From contig OZ014412.1 in NCBI GenBank assembly GCA_963965975.1, positions 14,708,849 to 14,772,848 on the forward strand: 64,000 nucleotides of DNA, given 5' to 3'. The position numbers and the translations under genes were made by a program. Below, piece after piece: positions 11,206 through 22,230 of the stretch. Positions within the stretch are counted from its first letter, which is position 1, and each line of letters opens with the position of its first letter. Below the pieces are notes generated by a model. That model made no database searches, was not told the origin of the DNA, and saw only the letters and a list, made by a program, of their open reading frames with translations. This stretch comes from Xestospongia bergquistia. Its lineage: Eukaryota; Porifera; Demospongiae; Haplosclerida; Petrosiidae.

Positions 11206-14200
11206 AACAGGCATGTCAAGCAGTTGAGAGTGGATTGTCTTTGAGACAGGCAGCAGAAGAGTATCAAATCCCTAAATCTACTATTCAAGATCATGTTTCG
11301 GGAAAAGTTTCAAGTGGTAGCAAGAGTGGTCAAAAGTATCTAACAGATGAAGAAGAAGAAGAGCTGGTAACATTTTTATTGGAAACTGCAAAAATAGGAT
11401 TTCCATGTACAAGGAAGGAAGTGATATCAATAGTACAAGCTACAGTTGATAGAAAAGGAAGGAATGTGACTGTTTCTAGCGGTTGGTGGGAGGGATTCAG
11501 GAAACGACATTCAGAAGTTTCTCTCCGAATTACTGAGCAAATTGCTAACAATCGTGCTTCAGCCTGCTCCCCAGACGTCTTGAGTAATTATTTCGATATT
11601 TTAGAGCAAACGATTCAGGAAAACGACCTTGTTTCAAAGCCCACCCAATTGTTCAACTGTGATGAAACTGGAATGCCACTAGATCCAAAACCTCCAAAGG
11701 GTGTGACTGCTAAAGGTGTCAAACATCCAAGAGCAATAACAACTGGAAATAAAACACAGATTACAGTTCTTGCATCATGTAATGCTGCTGGATATTGCAT
11801 GCCACCCTTTGTAATATTTGACCGAAAGTGTCTGAAACAAGCAATGGTTGATGGAGAAGTCCCCGAGACTATGTATGGTCTCTCAGAATCTGGGTGGATC
11901 AATAGTGAACCGTTTGATTTATGGTTTGTCAATCATTTTTTGCCTCATGCCCCAACTGTACGACCAATTCTACTCCTACTCGATGGTCATTCTTCACACT
12001 ATAATCCTTCAGTAATTAATAAGGCAGCAGAAGAGAAAGTGATCATTTTTTGTCTACCTCCACATTCATCACATGAAACCCAGCCTCTGGATAAAGGTCC
12101 ATTTGGACCATTAAAGTCTTCATGGAGGCAGGTATGCCGAAAGTTTTTAGTGGATAATCCAGGCAAGGTAGTCACAAGATTCACCTTTTCAAAACTATTT
12201 AGTGAGGCATGGGCATGTGCAATGACGATGAAAAATATTCAAGCTGGATTCAAATATACAGGAATCTACCCCTTGAACAGGGATGCTATTGTTCCATCAA
12301 GAAAATATGCCACAAGCACACTTGCACAGCGCACAGGACTGAAATTTATACCACTATATAGCCCTGCACGACGATACAGGCCTCCCATTACTCAAGCTGT
12401 ATTCACAGAAGAGGAAGAATCAAGATTTCAAAAAAGGTTTCAAGAAGGTTATGATATTACTTCTGATGATCGTTATAACCAATGGAAAAAAAAGCATCAA
12501 TCAAGTAATGATGGTAGTGGATTCGTTGATCAAGAGCTTGATTTGAGTTCCCAATTCTCCCACAATGACACAGTTGCTAATGATGCCAACACTCGTATGT
12601 TTTATCAATACCCACATTACCCACCAGATTCTAGATACCCATATTTCCCACAAGACACTCTTCCATACTTTCTATTTTTTGTGCCAGCATTTGATCCTCG
12701 TTTTCAAAGTTGTCCTTTCACTGCAAGTGCTGAAAGTAATACATATCCTTTTGTCTGTCATCCTCCTGAACAACCTTTGCAATCTGCAGTTCTTCAAAAA
12801 TCATCCATTTTTTCAAAGATTTTAGAAGAAGAAAGATCATTACCCTTTTGTAAGCTTCCAGTTATACCACAAAAGAAGTCTGGAAAAGTCTTAACAAGTG
12901 CAGAGAATCGTATGGCAATTGAAGAAAAAGAGAAAAGGAAATTAGAAGAAATGAGAAGGAAGGAAGAAAAAAAAGAAAAAAGAAGTAAGTATATACATAG
13001 ATACTGCAACTTACACATTCTTACTTTGATTAGATCAAGCTAGGATAGCTCAGTTAAAAAAAAGTGAGAATGACATACACAAATTTTGATTCCTCAATAT
13101 TGTTATAGAAAGTTCATGCTCTAAAAAGTCCTGTACTGGTTCAGCCCCTATTAGCAGTTCTCAATCTACATCAAACGATCCCACTGAAGGTAGGTATTTG
13201 CATAATTTCATCTTAAGTCTAGCACCTTTTCAACCAGTATCAATGATGGTACTGTTATATTATACTGTGGTTATAGGTTGCTCATTGTTTACAATGTCTG
13301 AAGAACTAGAGAACAGTTTAAATGAAGGTATAGTGTTAATTTATTGAATTAGTTTATATACCACATCAGGTGCTGCAGGTATCTCCAAGTCTCCAATAGG
13401 TTAGTTTGTCTGTTATCCTCTATATTATCCATTGGTATAATAATCTAGCCTCTAGTATTCAATCTCGGACACATTCTCGGTCTCAAACGTCAACCACTGT
13501 CAAGTCTCCAATAGGTCAGTTTGTCTGTTATCTTTATAATTATTCATTGTTATAATAATCTAGCCTCTAGTACTCAATCTCAGACACGTTCTTGGTCTCA
13601 AAAGGCAACCTCTATCAAGTCTCCAATAGGTCAGTTTTTCTGTTGTCTTTTTTGTTATTCATTGTTATAATAATGTAGCCTCTAGTACTCAATCTCAGAC
13701 ACGTTCTCAGTCTCAAAAGACAACCACTGTCAAGTCTCCTATAGGTCAGTTTGTCTATTATCTTTTCTATTATTCATTGTTATAATAATCTAGCCTCTAG
13801 TACTAGGTTAGGGACATGTTCTCAGTCTCAAAAGACAACCACTGTCAAGTCTCCTATAGGTCAGTTTGTCCGTTATCTTTTCTATTATTCATTGTTATAA
13901 TAATCTAGCCTCTAGTACTAGGTTAGGGACATGTTCTCAGTCTCAAAAGACAACCACTGTCAAGTCTCCTATAGGTCAGTTTGTCCGTTATCTTTTCTAT
14001 TATTCATTGTTATAATAATCTAGCCTCTAGTACTCAATCTCAGACACATTATCGGTCTCAAAAGACAACCACTGTCAAATCTTCTATAGGTCAGTTTGTC
14101 TATTTCTTTTATATTATTCATTGTTATAATAATATAGCCTCTGGCACTCAATCTCGGAAACTTTCTCAGTCTCAAAAGGCAACCTCTGTCTAGTCTTCAA

Positions 14201-14559
14201 TAGGTCAGTTTATCTGTTATCTTTTATATTATTTATAGTTATGATAATCTAGCCCCGAGTACTCAGTCTCTGACACATTCTCAGTTTCAGACAAGTTCTG
14301 AATTTCAAAAGACAACCATTGTTGAGTCTCCAATAGGTATTTATAACACATATATTGCTCACTTGCAATAATATTTAATGTAGAAAAGTACTGCATTTGC
14401 AGGCAGGGGGAGTTTGGCAGAATGATTTATTGTGACAATGCAAATTGCTCAATTGGCTGGTGGCATTTTGAATGTGCTAATCTTAAGAGAAAACCAAGAG
14501 GGACTTGGTATTGTTCTCTATGTGATAATGTATCGAAACTAGATGAACCAAACTCGTGA
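11206..14559 (+). CDS. pogo/Tigger-type DDD transposase with C-terminal PHD finger (multi-exon, 5' end incomplete)
   Basis: Exon 1 (from an acceptor near 11205 to 12984, donor GTAAGT) encodes a Psq/CENP-B-like helix-turn-helix (SLRQAAEEY, PKSTIQDHVSG), then a DDE_1 core. Catalytic Asp are in FNCDETGM (about residue 143 counting from codon 11235), LLLDGHSSH (about 250) and QPLDKGPFG (about 286). A Lys/Glu-rich tail follows. Codon 11235 is TTG, not ATG; the frame continues upstream and the true start exon was not found. Exons 13109-13189, 13277-13327 and 13370-13399, eight array exons (13449-14336) and 14384-14559 all join in phase 1. The last exon is a full C4HC3 PHD finger: YCICRQ, MIYCDN, NCSIGWWHFEC, WYCSLC, stop 14557-14559. 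DDE_1 proteins bind and move DNA ends; PHD fingers usually read histone tails. One array exon has a stop (see 14138-14203). It could be a transposase or a captured host gene. Confidence 0.85.
13449..14336 (+). repeat. Array of eight tandem phase-1 mini-exons, 115-bp period
   Basis: Exons by GT/AG borders: 13449-13514, 13564-13629, 13679-13744, 13794-13859, 13909-13974, 14024-14089, 14138-14203 (each 66 nt, 22 codons) and 14253-14336 (84 nt, 28 codons). Introns are 48-50 nt, starting GTCAGTTT and ending in AG after a TATAATAATCTAG-like tract. Each exon starts CC and ends ATAG, so any number can be skipped or included without a frame change. The encoded unit is Ser/Thr/Gln-rich (SSTQSQTRSQSQKTTTVK, then SPI). 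Copies 4 and 5 are identical, including the preceding intron except one base, showing recent expansion. Confidence 0.9.
14138..14203 (+). other. Array mini-exon 7 with an in-frame stop (poison exon candidate)
   Basis: In the reading frame shared by all copies, the AAG that normally precedes TCT is TAG (GTC TAG TCT TCA ATA G). Inclusion of this exon would end the protein before the PHD finger. Skipping it keeps the frame. Splice borders are intact. Confidence 0.8.
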
Positions 14560-14568
14560 TTGTCATTT

Positions 14569-14574
14569 AATAAA
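14569..14574 (+). terminator. AATAAA polyadenylation signal of the transposase-PHD gene
   Basis: AATAAA lies 10 nt after the stop codon of the PHD exon, close but compatible with the compact layout. Confidence 0.55.
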
Positions 14575-15094
14575 CTTTTAATTGACCACCTGAAAAACTG
14601 AGTATATACATGTTACCATATATCCTTGCATAATGTAACACCTTGTCAGTGGTCATTGAACCTTTTATCAGCCTTTACTTTATTATAATATACATTATCT
14701 ACCTATATGTGTTAGTGAATAATCATGGCCACACCTATTCAGCTGATTTCCTGAACAACAACTTGTTTTCAGATAATAAAGTTTAAATTGTATGACTTTT
14801 ATAGTTCACATATTACTTGATAAAAATAGCCATAGCTTATGACTGTAGGCAATATATTTAGATTATGAGACTATTATAAATAGATCAATCAATAATAATA
14901 ATGGATAAGACAAAAATTACCTATATGAGGAACTTATTAGTAATCAGCCATTATCAGGTATTATTCAGAATTTGAAAAATTAGTAAATATAATTTCGTGA
15001 TGAATAGATTGCAGTTACAGATAATGAAACACAATAAGTTCTGAACCAATAATTCAGTAATCATTTAAAAGCAATCACATCTAAATGCGTGCCC

Positions 15095-15498
15095 AGAAAA
15101 GCACCTTCAAGCGTGGACGTTTTTATCAACCACACCTACTCAACTAATTTTTGTCGAGAAACTCTCATCAGTCAACAGAAAGTAGAACTTTGAGTATACT
15201 GTTGTAGCTCAGTCAGTACTTGATAGCAACGACCATAGTTCTCTTGCTCAGCTTTGTTCTTCAAGGAGTTTGAGGAACTGGATGAATTTACATGATACTT
15301 GTCCGCGCACCCATGCTTCCGAATTTTTTTTTGAAAAGACTGCCGCTGCTCAGAGGAGCTTTCTGATTCTTTTATAATTCCTTAAATGTGTTTTGATAAC
15401 AGCGAAATTCATTTCAGTATTTTAGAAATGCCAATTCTCTTGGTAGTTTATCCTGCTAGATACGGCCGAAAGTGATATGTCCGTTCTTGTGTAATTTA
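15095..15498 (-). repeat. Long inverted repeat, right arm
   Basis: Reverse complement of the left arm at 8831-9240. The outer end (CTTGTGTAATTTACTCT) mirrors the left arm's outer end. Both arms abut TATA-like sequence, so a TA or longer target duplication cannot be distinguished by eye. Confidence 0.75.
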
Positions 15499-15659
15499 CT
15501 CTCTATATATAATAATTGTAAAACGTTAATATCATGGTATCATTGAGTCATTTAATATCTTCAATTTTAATTTTTTAAAATAAGTCAAATAGCAAAAATA
15601 AGAATAGTTTGAAAATTCACTAAAATCAAAATACAAAGAAAAATAATGCCTTCACAAAA

Positions 15660-16080
15660 ATACATTTGTAGCAAAGAATGAGTAATAATCATTAATAATG
15701 TTACTATTGTTAAGAAAAATAGAATTATCTATTATCTAAAAAAAAGAGAGAAACATCTTATAATATTTAGTTGATTATAAACAAAGTGTGTGTAAACAAA
15801 ATATCAGATGCATTGTATAGATTTTAAGTTGTTTCTGCATATGTATAATAATACAGTATGTTATTTGAAAACATTATCTATTGTTTTCAATCAAATTAAT
15901 TAATTTTGTAAATTAATAAGCTTGTGATTACTACTGAGCCATATCCAATTAACTTAGTGAAATTAGGCGCAAAATGCTGAACCATGAATGTTAATTATGA
16001 TATGAGTGTACAAATTAGTTCATATTACAGCTCATGCTCTTTACATACAAATATAAATTGGACTTCATTCATGTGACTAG
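15660..16080 (+). repeat. Dispersed duplicated block (matches 24.32-24.76 kb)
   Basis: Shared landmarks with 24320-24760: AGAGAAACATCTTATAAT-like, TATTG.TTTCA.TCAAA, ACTGAGCCA, TTCAT.TTA.AG.T.ATG and CTTTACATACAAATA. Both blocks precede decayed death-domain sequence in the same orientation, so this is an old segmental duplication of the 3' part of a death-domain gene. Confidence 0.6.
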
Positions 16081-16384
16081 TTACTAGTATGACTACATGT
16101 ATGATACAAATCATTGAAGAGAATATTTCACATTTAATTCTAATTATAGTCTTTATCTCACGTTAAAGTTATTGTTTCTCTAAGATGTATGAGATGTAGT
16201 CCCTTCACCTGCAAAGATAAGGAGAGATTTTGTTAATATATATATATACAAGTTTTGAACACTTCTTCATTACAATTAATTTATGATAATTAGTACTATT
16301 ATATATATTATGCAAACAATAGCAGTGACCAATTTTGTTGAATGTATGGTTTACAATAGCTACTGTCAACTAAACTACTTACAT

Positions 16385-16660
16385 ATTTTAATTTTCAGAC
16401 GTATTTCAAGAACAAAAGCTTTCTTCTTAAAAGGTCCCTCTATGATATCAAGAATATTTTCCCATGTAGCAGGGGTTTGGTTCATTATCCAACCAGCTTT
16501 GTAACATTTTTGACATCTTAATTTGATTTGAAATTGGGGAAGTGTACAAAATGTCAATGGTGTCCACATCCACTCCTAGTAGATCACCAATCTCGTGCCA
16601 TTTCCCAGTAATTGAATAAAGAAATTTCAATAATTCAATAAAAAGTAAATAGAGAAAACA
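16385..16660 (-). pseudogene. Decayed death-domain exon (paralogue of 35.39-35.73 kb)
   Basis: Minus-strand translation gives the helices of a death domain: LLKFLYSITGKWHEIGDLLG, then KMSKMLQSWLDNEP in one frame, continuing as PATWENILDIIEGP in another. A frame change lies in the run ACCAAACCCC near 16483. The complete exon at 35391-35734 has the same order (HEWKKIG, KLAMVLESWVD, TWETVIAAVEGPI). Flanking DNA to about 16870 also matches the intron of that gene (36.0-36.35 kb). This is a frameshifted duplicate with no attached upstream exon. Confidence 0.75.
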
Positions 16661-16858
16661 AAAGTCATAATGTGTAAGGCTAAACACCGAACAATGTGAT
16701 TGATTGGAATATAAATGTACTTCTTTTTTCTCACAATCCAAACAAAAATATCAGTCTAGTCACAGTTGGTGTACAATAATTGTTATTGGAGCTGTGAAAG
16801 ACATTATATTTATAACACACACACATTATACATATTTACATAACTATTACACTACCAT

Positions 16859-17243
16859 AACAAACAGTAATAATGCAGCTGAGTACCAACGTGTATCCAA
16901 GCAATGTAGTTCAGTTATAGCTTATCAAGCTGGTCACAGATTACTGTTTGGAAACATTTGTTACTTTGTTCGAGTTTATAATAATGTCTATGCTGTTGTT
17001 AAAGTTTTGAAAGTCCTTGATACATGTCACTCTTTTTTTAACTTACCCCACTATGCTTTATATTATAATATCAGTAGAATAGTGCCTGTCTTGGCAACAG
17101 AAGAATTACATGTTACTAATGTTGCTACTATTGTTCAAAAATGTTTATATGTTTGTGTGCTACCACATGCATATATATGTATTCCACCAAATGTTCTTCT
17201 CCATCTTCCTCCATGTAGAAATATAAATGCTGATATATTTTAG
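16859..17243 (+). pseudogene. Transposon-derived C-terminal domain fragment
   Basis: An open stretch containing YQRVSKQCSSVIAYQAG, LLFGNICYFVRVYNNVYAVV, PVLATEELHVTNVATIVQ and KCLYVCV ends at a stop at 17241-17243. The pattern (FG.I.YF....A+VK, a proline-centred strand, a KC+ strand, then PN) resembles a C-terminal domain I associate with large sponge transposon proteins. No upstream transposase sequence is attached. The N-terminal part of the open frame (16704-16858) overlaps intron-like repeat DNA and is not claimed. Assignment is from pattern memory. Confidence 0.35.
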
Positions 17244-17310
17244 AGTCAAAGAGAAACAGTGGTTAACCCTTACATCACTGAAGTTGGTCAAAGCTGCTAC
17301 TTGACCAATT

Positions 17311-17732
17311 GTGACCGGATTTGTGAAAAGGGACCACTTCTGTCAAAAACAAAAATTTCAGTATAGACAGAAAAAGTGATGGTTTCAATCTTTTGGAGAA
17401 CTTGAGTTAAACCAAAAAACGAAGAGAATAGTTCCTGACAGTCATTTTGAAGCGTCTAAAAAGGGAAAGTTCTTTCTAGCTTTGCACGTAGAAGTGTTCG
17501 CGTTATCAAATATTAGTGTACGGGATGCGGGGGTGGAAAATTAAATTCCACTTTTCTCAAAATTAATTTTTGGTAGTAGCCACTCTATTTCCGTTTATAT
17601 CTCGTGTCTTGAGCAATGCATGCATTTATCCAAGGTATCAAACAATTCAGCATTATCTACACTTTAAAATGGTATGAAAAAGTGAAAATGACAGAAATGA
17701 CTCAAGTGGTCCCTTTTTGCATATCCGGTCAC
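17311..17732 (+). mobile_element. MITE, copy A (422 bp, terminal inverted repeats)
   Basis: Both ends read inward GTGACCGGATWTG..AAAAAG, then GGGACCACTT. AATT flanks both sides (17307-17310 and 17733-17736), a possible 4-bp target duplication, although AATT is itself palindromic. There is no coding capacity. Copies B (18084-18475) and C (42545-42948) share the interior. Confidence 0.85.
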
Positions 17733-18083
17733 AATTACAACCAAATCCATTTTTTTGTCATCTCCAACATATTTATACTGTAACTCTTGTATTAGTCAGA
17801 AGTGATGGTTGTACAACAAGGTTGTTGTTTATGTCCTGGTCAACAATACGATGATTTGTAGCGAATTATTGTATTTTTAGTTACTCGTTTACGTCAATGA
17901 TATGAGCATCAGAGCAACAACAGGTGGTACAATAACTGTACAATTAAATATCTGAGAAGAGTTGCGAGTAAAACAATTACTCGCTTTCATTTTCATCATG
18001 GCTTGTACTTCCACCAATCAACACTTCACCACCAACTGAATGTTATTGTGTTACATTTTTAAAGCTTGTAGTCAATAATATAT

Positions 18084-18475
18084 GTGACCGGATATGCAAA
18101 AAGGGACCACTTGAGTCATTTCTGTCATTTTCACTTTTTCATACCATTTTAAAGTGTAGATAATGCTGAATTGTTTGATACTTTGAATAAATGCATGCGT
18201 TGCTCAAGACACGAGATATAAACGGAAATAGAGTGGCTACTACCAAAAATTAATTTAGAGATAAGTGGAATTTAATTTTCCACCCCCGCATCCCGTACAC
18301 TAATATTTGATAACGCGAACGCTTCTACGTGCAAAGCTAGAAAGAACTTTCGCTTTTTAGACGCTTCAAAATGACTGTCAGGAACTATTCTCTTCGTTTT
18401 TTGGTTTAACTCAAATTCTCAAAAAGATTGAAACCATCACTTTTTCTGTCCATACTGAAATTTTTGTTTTTGACA
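18084..18475 (-). mobile_element. MITE, copy B, inverted relative to copy A, one end lost
   Basis: Reverse-complement match to copy A over nearly its whole length (GTGACCGGATATGCAAAAAG at its left end). Its right end stops matching after GTTTTTGAC, so the last ~30 bp including one terminal repeat is replaced. A and B are about 350 bp apart. Confidence 0.85.
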
Positions 18476-18499
18476 AATTTTTTTCATATACGAGAGAAG

Positions 18500-18960
18500 A
18501 TTTTTTTACAATTTTCTAGGCACATAATATCAACAGGATAAGTTCATAGTCAGATTTATCATAGAATATTAATTGATCTTTGTAAAATGTAAGCTGTAAC
18601 ACAATACTACTTTTCGTGTTGTCACTTATAACAATGGTAGATCTAAAGATGTACTTCATAATAATACATTTAAGTGTTAAACATTTCTGCTTAACAATTA
18701 TATTTCTAAAGGTAAATTTGCAAAATGTGTTTGTCAAGTATGTAACAGTGACTGATTCAATTCACATGCAGTAATACTATAGACAGTGTTTGTATTGTCT
18801 CTGTTAAAATGTTTAGGTAATTGGTTTATTTTTTGACAAATTATAAATGCAATACTTTTTCTACTAAGGAGATCCTTCTATGATATATGCATAATTACAT
18901 TTCTATACATTTCTATGTGGAAGTATCTACAGCTACCACAATCCACAATCTGATTCATAT
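18500..18960 (+). repeat. Direct duplicated block 1 (matches 21.82-22.23 kb)
   Basis: Shared sequence includes TTGATCTTTGTAAAATGTAA, ACATTTCTGCTT, GTGTTTGTCAAG, TAGTAATACTATAGACA and TTTGACAAATTATAAATGCA. Translated on the minus strand, both copies share LQLTFYKDQLI.Y..S..ELI, which could be a decayed exon, but the frame is broken in both. Confidence 0.7.
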
Positions 18961-19680
18961 ACCTAATTATCATACATGATATCAGACAATGATATGCTTC
19001 TGAAATGCATATATTAGATAATTTAGACAACACAAATATATTAAAATAGATCTACAGCAGTGGATCACTTGTTTGCATTTTGGATATTAAGTAATAAGGT
19101 TATACATCCAAATGATGTTTGGTACACAGCAGTACTACTTAGGCACAATAAACTAACTAACACTGAAAGTCTATACAGTTGATGATAATACACAAAAATA
19201 TACTAATTATTATGAAAGCAATCAACATAAATGCAACTATAATAATATTCAATGCTTCTATAATTAACTGTATAAGTTTGAGTATTATCTTGACTTCACA
19301 AGCTTATAGTAATTATGTAATTATAATGAACTAGCAGATGTAGTATACTGGAGGTCTTGGAAGTTCAAGGTAATGCTTATAATGTTGTGAATATTATCAT
19401 CAATGAATAGTTGATGTTGTATCAATGGTTGATATAATATTTGAATAAATTGTCAAATCTGATCAATCCAGAAATTCCAGCTACTCCCTTCTAATTAACT
19501 ATGTAAATAGTACATAAAACATGATCTGGTTATTTCCAAACAAGTTTTCAATTGTTAGGAGACATTATTCTTAATAATTATTGGTAGGTGTGTTCTAAAT
19601 AATAATTATTAATGTTTTCTGTTACTTCATATTAGTTACAACTTGCCAATAAAATTATTTCATTTAAGTTACAAATATAT
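18961..19680. other. AT-rich DNA, nothing recognised
   Basis: No domain, repeat or RNA signature was noticed. Confidence 0.4.
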
Positions 19681-20095
19681 AAAAAATAAATCCCCAAAAT
19701 TACAGGTTGAAATTAATGATACACTGGATGAAGATACATACATTATTATGACACCACAAAATTTGTCCCAGCATATCTAAAATGAAATCATTGAAGCAAA
19801 CAAAAAACCTACTAAAGGTATTCGTTCTTAGAGGCTCATCTCCATGTCATAGAAAATATGTGTAGTAAAGTAATAATTATTGAAGTGTTTTTAAAAAAAT
19901 AAATCCCCAAAGTTACAGGTCGAAATTAATGATACGATGAATAAAGATACACACATTATTATTACAACACAAAATTTGTACGAGCAAATCATTGAAGCAA
20001 ACAAAAAACCCATCAAAGGTATTCATTCTTAGAGGCTCATCTCCATGTCATTGAAAATATGTGTAGTAAAGTAATAATTATTGAAATGTTTTTAA
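19681..20095 (+). repeat. Tandem duplication (~210 bp) containing exon-like segments
   Basis: Two adjacent copies share AATAAATCCCCAAA.TTACAG, ATTGAAGCAAACAAAAAACC, AGAGGCTCATCTCCATGTCA and GTGTAGTAAAGTAATAATTA. In each, TTACAG is followed by an open stretch (19706-19817 and 19919-20018) ending AAAG|GTATTC, i.e. acceptor and donor. Copy 2 reads VEINDTMNKDTHIIITTQNL and ends QIIEANKKPIK. Copy 1 has one in-frame stop. I do not recognise a domain. Confidence 0.6.
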
Positions 20096-21815
20096 AAAAT
20101 ATGTAATTTATTTACTATTACATTATACATACTAATGAAGGTACAAAATTATGATAAAACATAAAATTCAACAAATTAAAAGTTAATTACAGATTATTAC
20201 TATGTATATTAGAGAAAATGAGTACTTTTCTTCACAATACAAGGATTTTACTATTACTTCATATAAGATCTCTCACTATGCACATATGCATGGCATATAT
20301 TTTGTTGAATACATTTTTAATCCTTAATGAAAATCAAAAGTCAAAAGTAATATAAGTATTGTACCAATCATCCAATTACATACATTAACTATCATCTGCT
20401 TATGTTAGTAAATAAATTTCATATCATATGTTTCAAGCCAGGACTATCCTTTGTCATTGTTATTGTACATTTACACATTTTTTTCATAACAATTTTGGGC
20501 TGTACATTGAAGTTAATTATAGCTTGTATAAATCTAGTGCATGGATTGGCAACATAAACAACTGCATTTACTCAGTATTCTCTATTACCCATCACTTGTA
20601 AGCTAAATAATAAATGTATTGTTATAATTTTATGTGACTGCCTCCAGGTGTATTGTTTAATTTCAAACAACCAGTAGTGTTTTCTATCAAAGATATCAAC
20701 TCTTGCAGCTCTCATATCTATTCTACAATTGCAACAGCAATCTAATCTAGAAATCTTTAATTACTTGTGTACTCTTTGACCAAATGTAAACTATAACAGT
20801 ATGCCACATCAAATTTTATTACTAAACTTAAGAATATGGGGCTTGATTTGTTAATATCTCGTCATATACAAATTTTGTCACTAATGGTGTTTGTTGAAAA
20901 GAACTAACCAGTAATTTCATTAATACTACAAAGGTTGGCAACGAATCCCTTAATTATTCTTTTAATTTACATAGATAATGTTACTAATCTTCCATTTTCT
21001 TCTAAAAGTAAAATATATATCTATATGTTGATGACATAAATTTATAGAAAGAAATAGAGACACAGAACTTTAAAATTAACTTCATATGATATTAATTTTA
21101 TTAATAATAATTATTATTGCATGCTAAAAATTCCCATAGTTTAAATTATCCTTAAATATTTCACTCAGTCTCTACTTAAATAAGACTGTCCTAGAAGAAG
21201 TCAGTAACATTAAATGTCTTGTATACTTTTATATATCTTATATATTTCTAACTTGAGACCAAATTTACCTTATACTGTTCATGTTACAACTCCTATTTAA
21301 AATAGAACATTGAGCTACATAATAAATTTGTATGTAAACATTGTTCTCTAAATTGACATACAAGTCAAACTTATCATGATATATTATGTTTTTTAAATCT
21401 TCAACCTATTAAAAGTAAGGAGATTGCTTATCTAAATCATTACTATTTTCAAAATTGTCAATACAATCTTGTTCATCTCTGCAATGTATTGTCCCTTGAA
21501 TCACATTATAGTATTTGTAAAAAGTTTTAATTCCATTTGTTAACTCTAACCTTCCTACCACTCTTTTAATAGCATCATACAAAGCAAATAACAACACATT
21601 AGATCTAACATGTCATAGTATTAATAATAGTTATGTGTAGCATACAAACAGTAGCAATTCAGGTGTACAAAAATTTGGTAAATTGAATTATTAATGCTAA
21701 GAAAATACAAATTGGGACTTTCATCGTAACAACTGTTTTATGGTGGCCAATAATATATGTTCTAATACAACAGAAGAGTTCTTTATAATTTTGTAGATTT
21801 ATATTATCAATAGCA
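20096..21815. other. AT-rich DNA, nothing recognised
   Basis: Only short random-looking frames are present. Confidence 0.4.
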
Positions 21816-22230
21816 AAGATAAGCTCGTGCTCAGATTCGTTATATAATATCAATTGATCTTTGTAAAATGTAAGCTGCAACACAAAGCTACTTTTCTGTA
21901 AGAGGCGTTGTCGCTTACAACAATGACAGATCTAAAGAATACTTCATGACAAAGCATTTAAGTATCAAACATTTCTGCTTGGCATTTATATTTAAAAAAG
22001 TGAATTTCCAGAGTGTGTTTGTCAAGCATCTAGCAATAATTGATTTTCAATTCATAGTAATACTATAGACACAGTTTATATTATCTCTTTTAAATTGCTT
22101 AAGTAACTGGTTTATTTTTTTGACAAATTATAAATGCAATATTTTTTTCTGAGAAGATCTTCTATGGTATATATATATATATATAATTATATTTATATAT
22201 TTACACTTTATGTGGAATAGTACAGCTATC
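21816..22230 (+). repeat. Direct duplicated block 2 (matches 18.50-18.96 kb)
   Basis: See the partner block. This copy has an extra GTAAGAGGC segment and a longer TA microsatellite at about 22170-22190. Confidence 0.7.

Noticed and set aside
12794..13018. Antisense ORFs inside the transposase exon (also 11330-11551, 11615-11932)
   Set aside because: Shadows of the sense coding frame, which has the recognisable domains.
13449..14336. 115-bp array as a plain non-coding minisatellite
   Set aside because: Every unit keeps splice borders and a 66/84-nt frame-neutral open segment in phase with exons on both sides; the PHD finger only makes sense when spliced.
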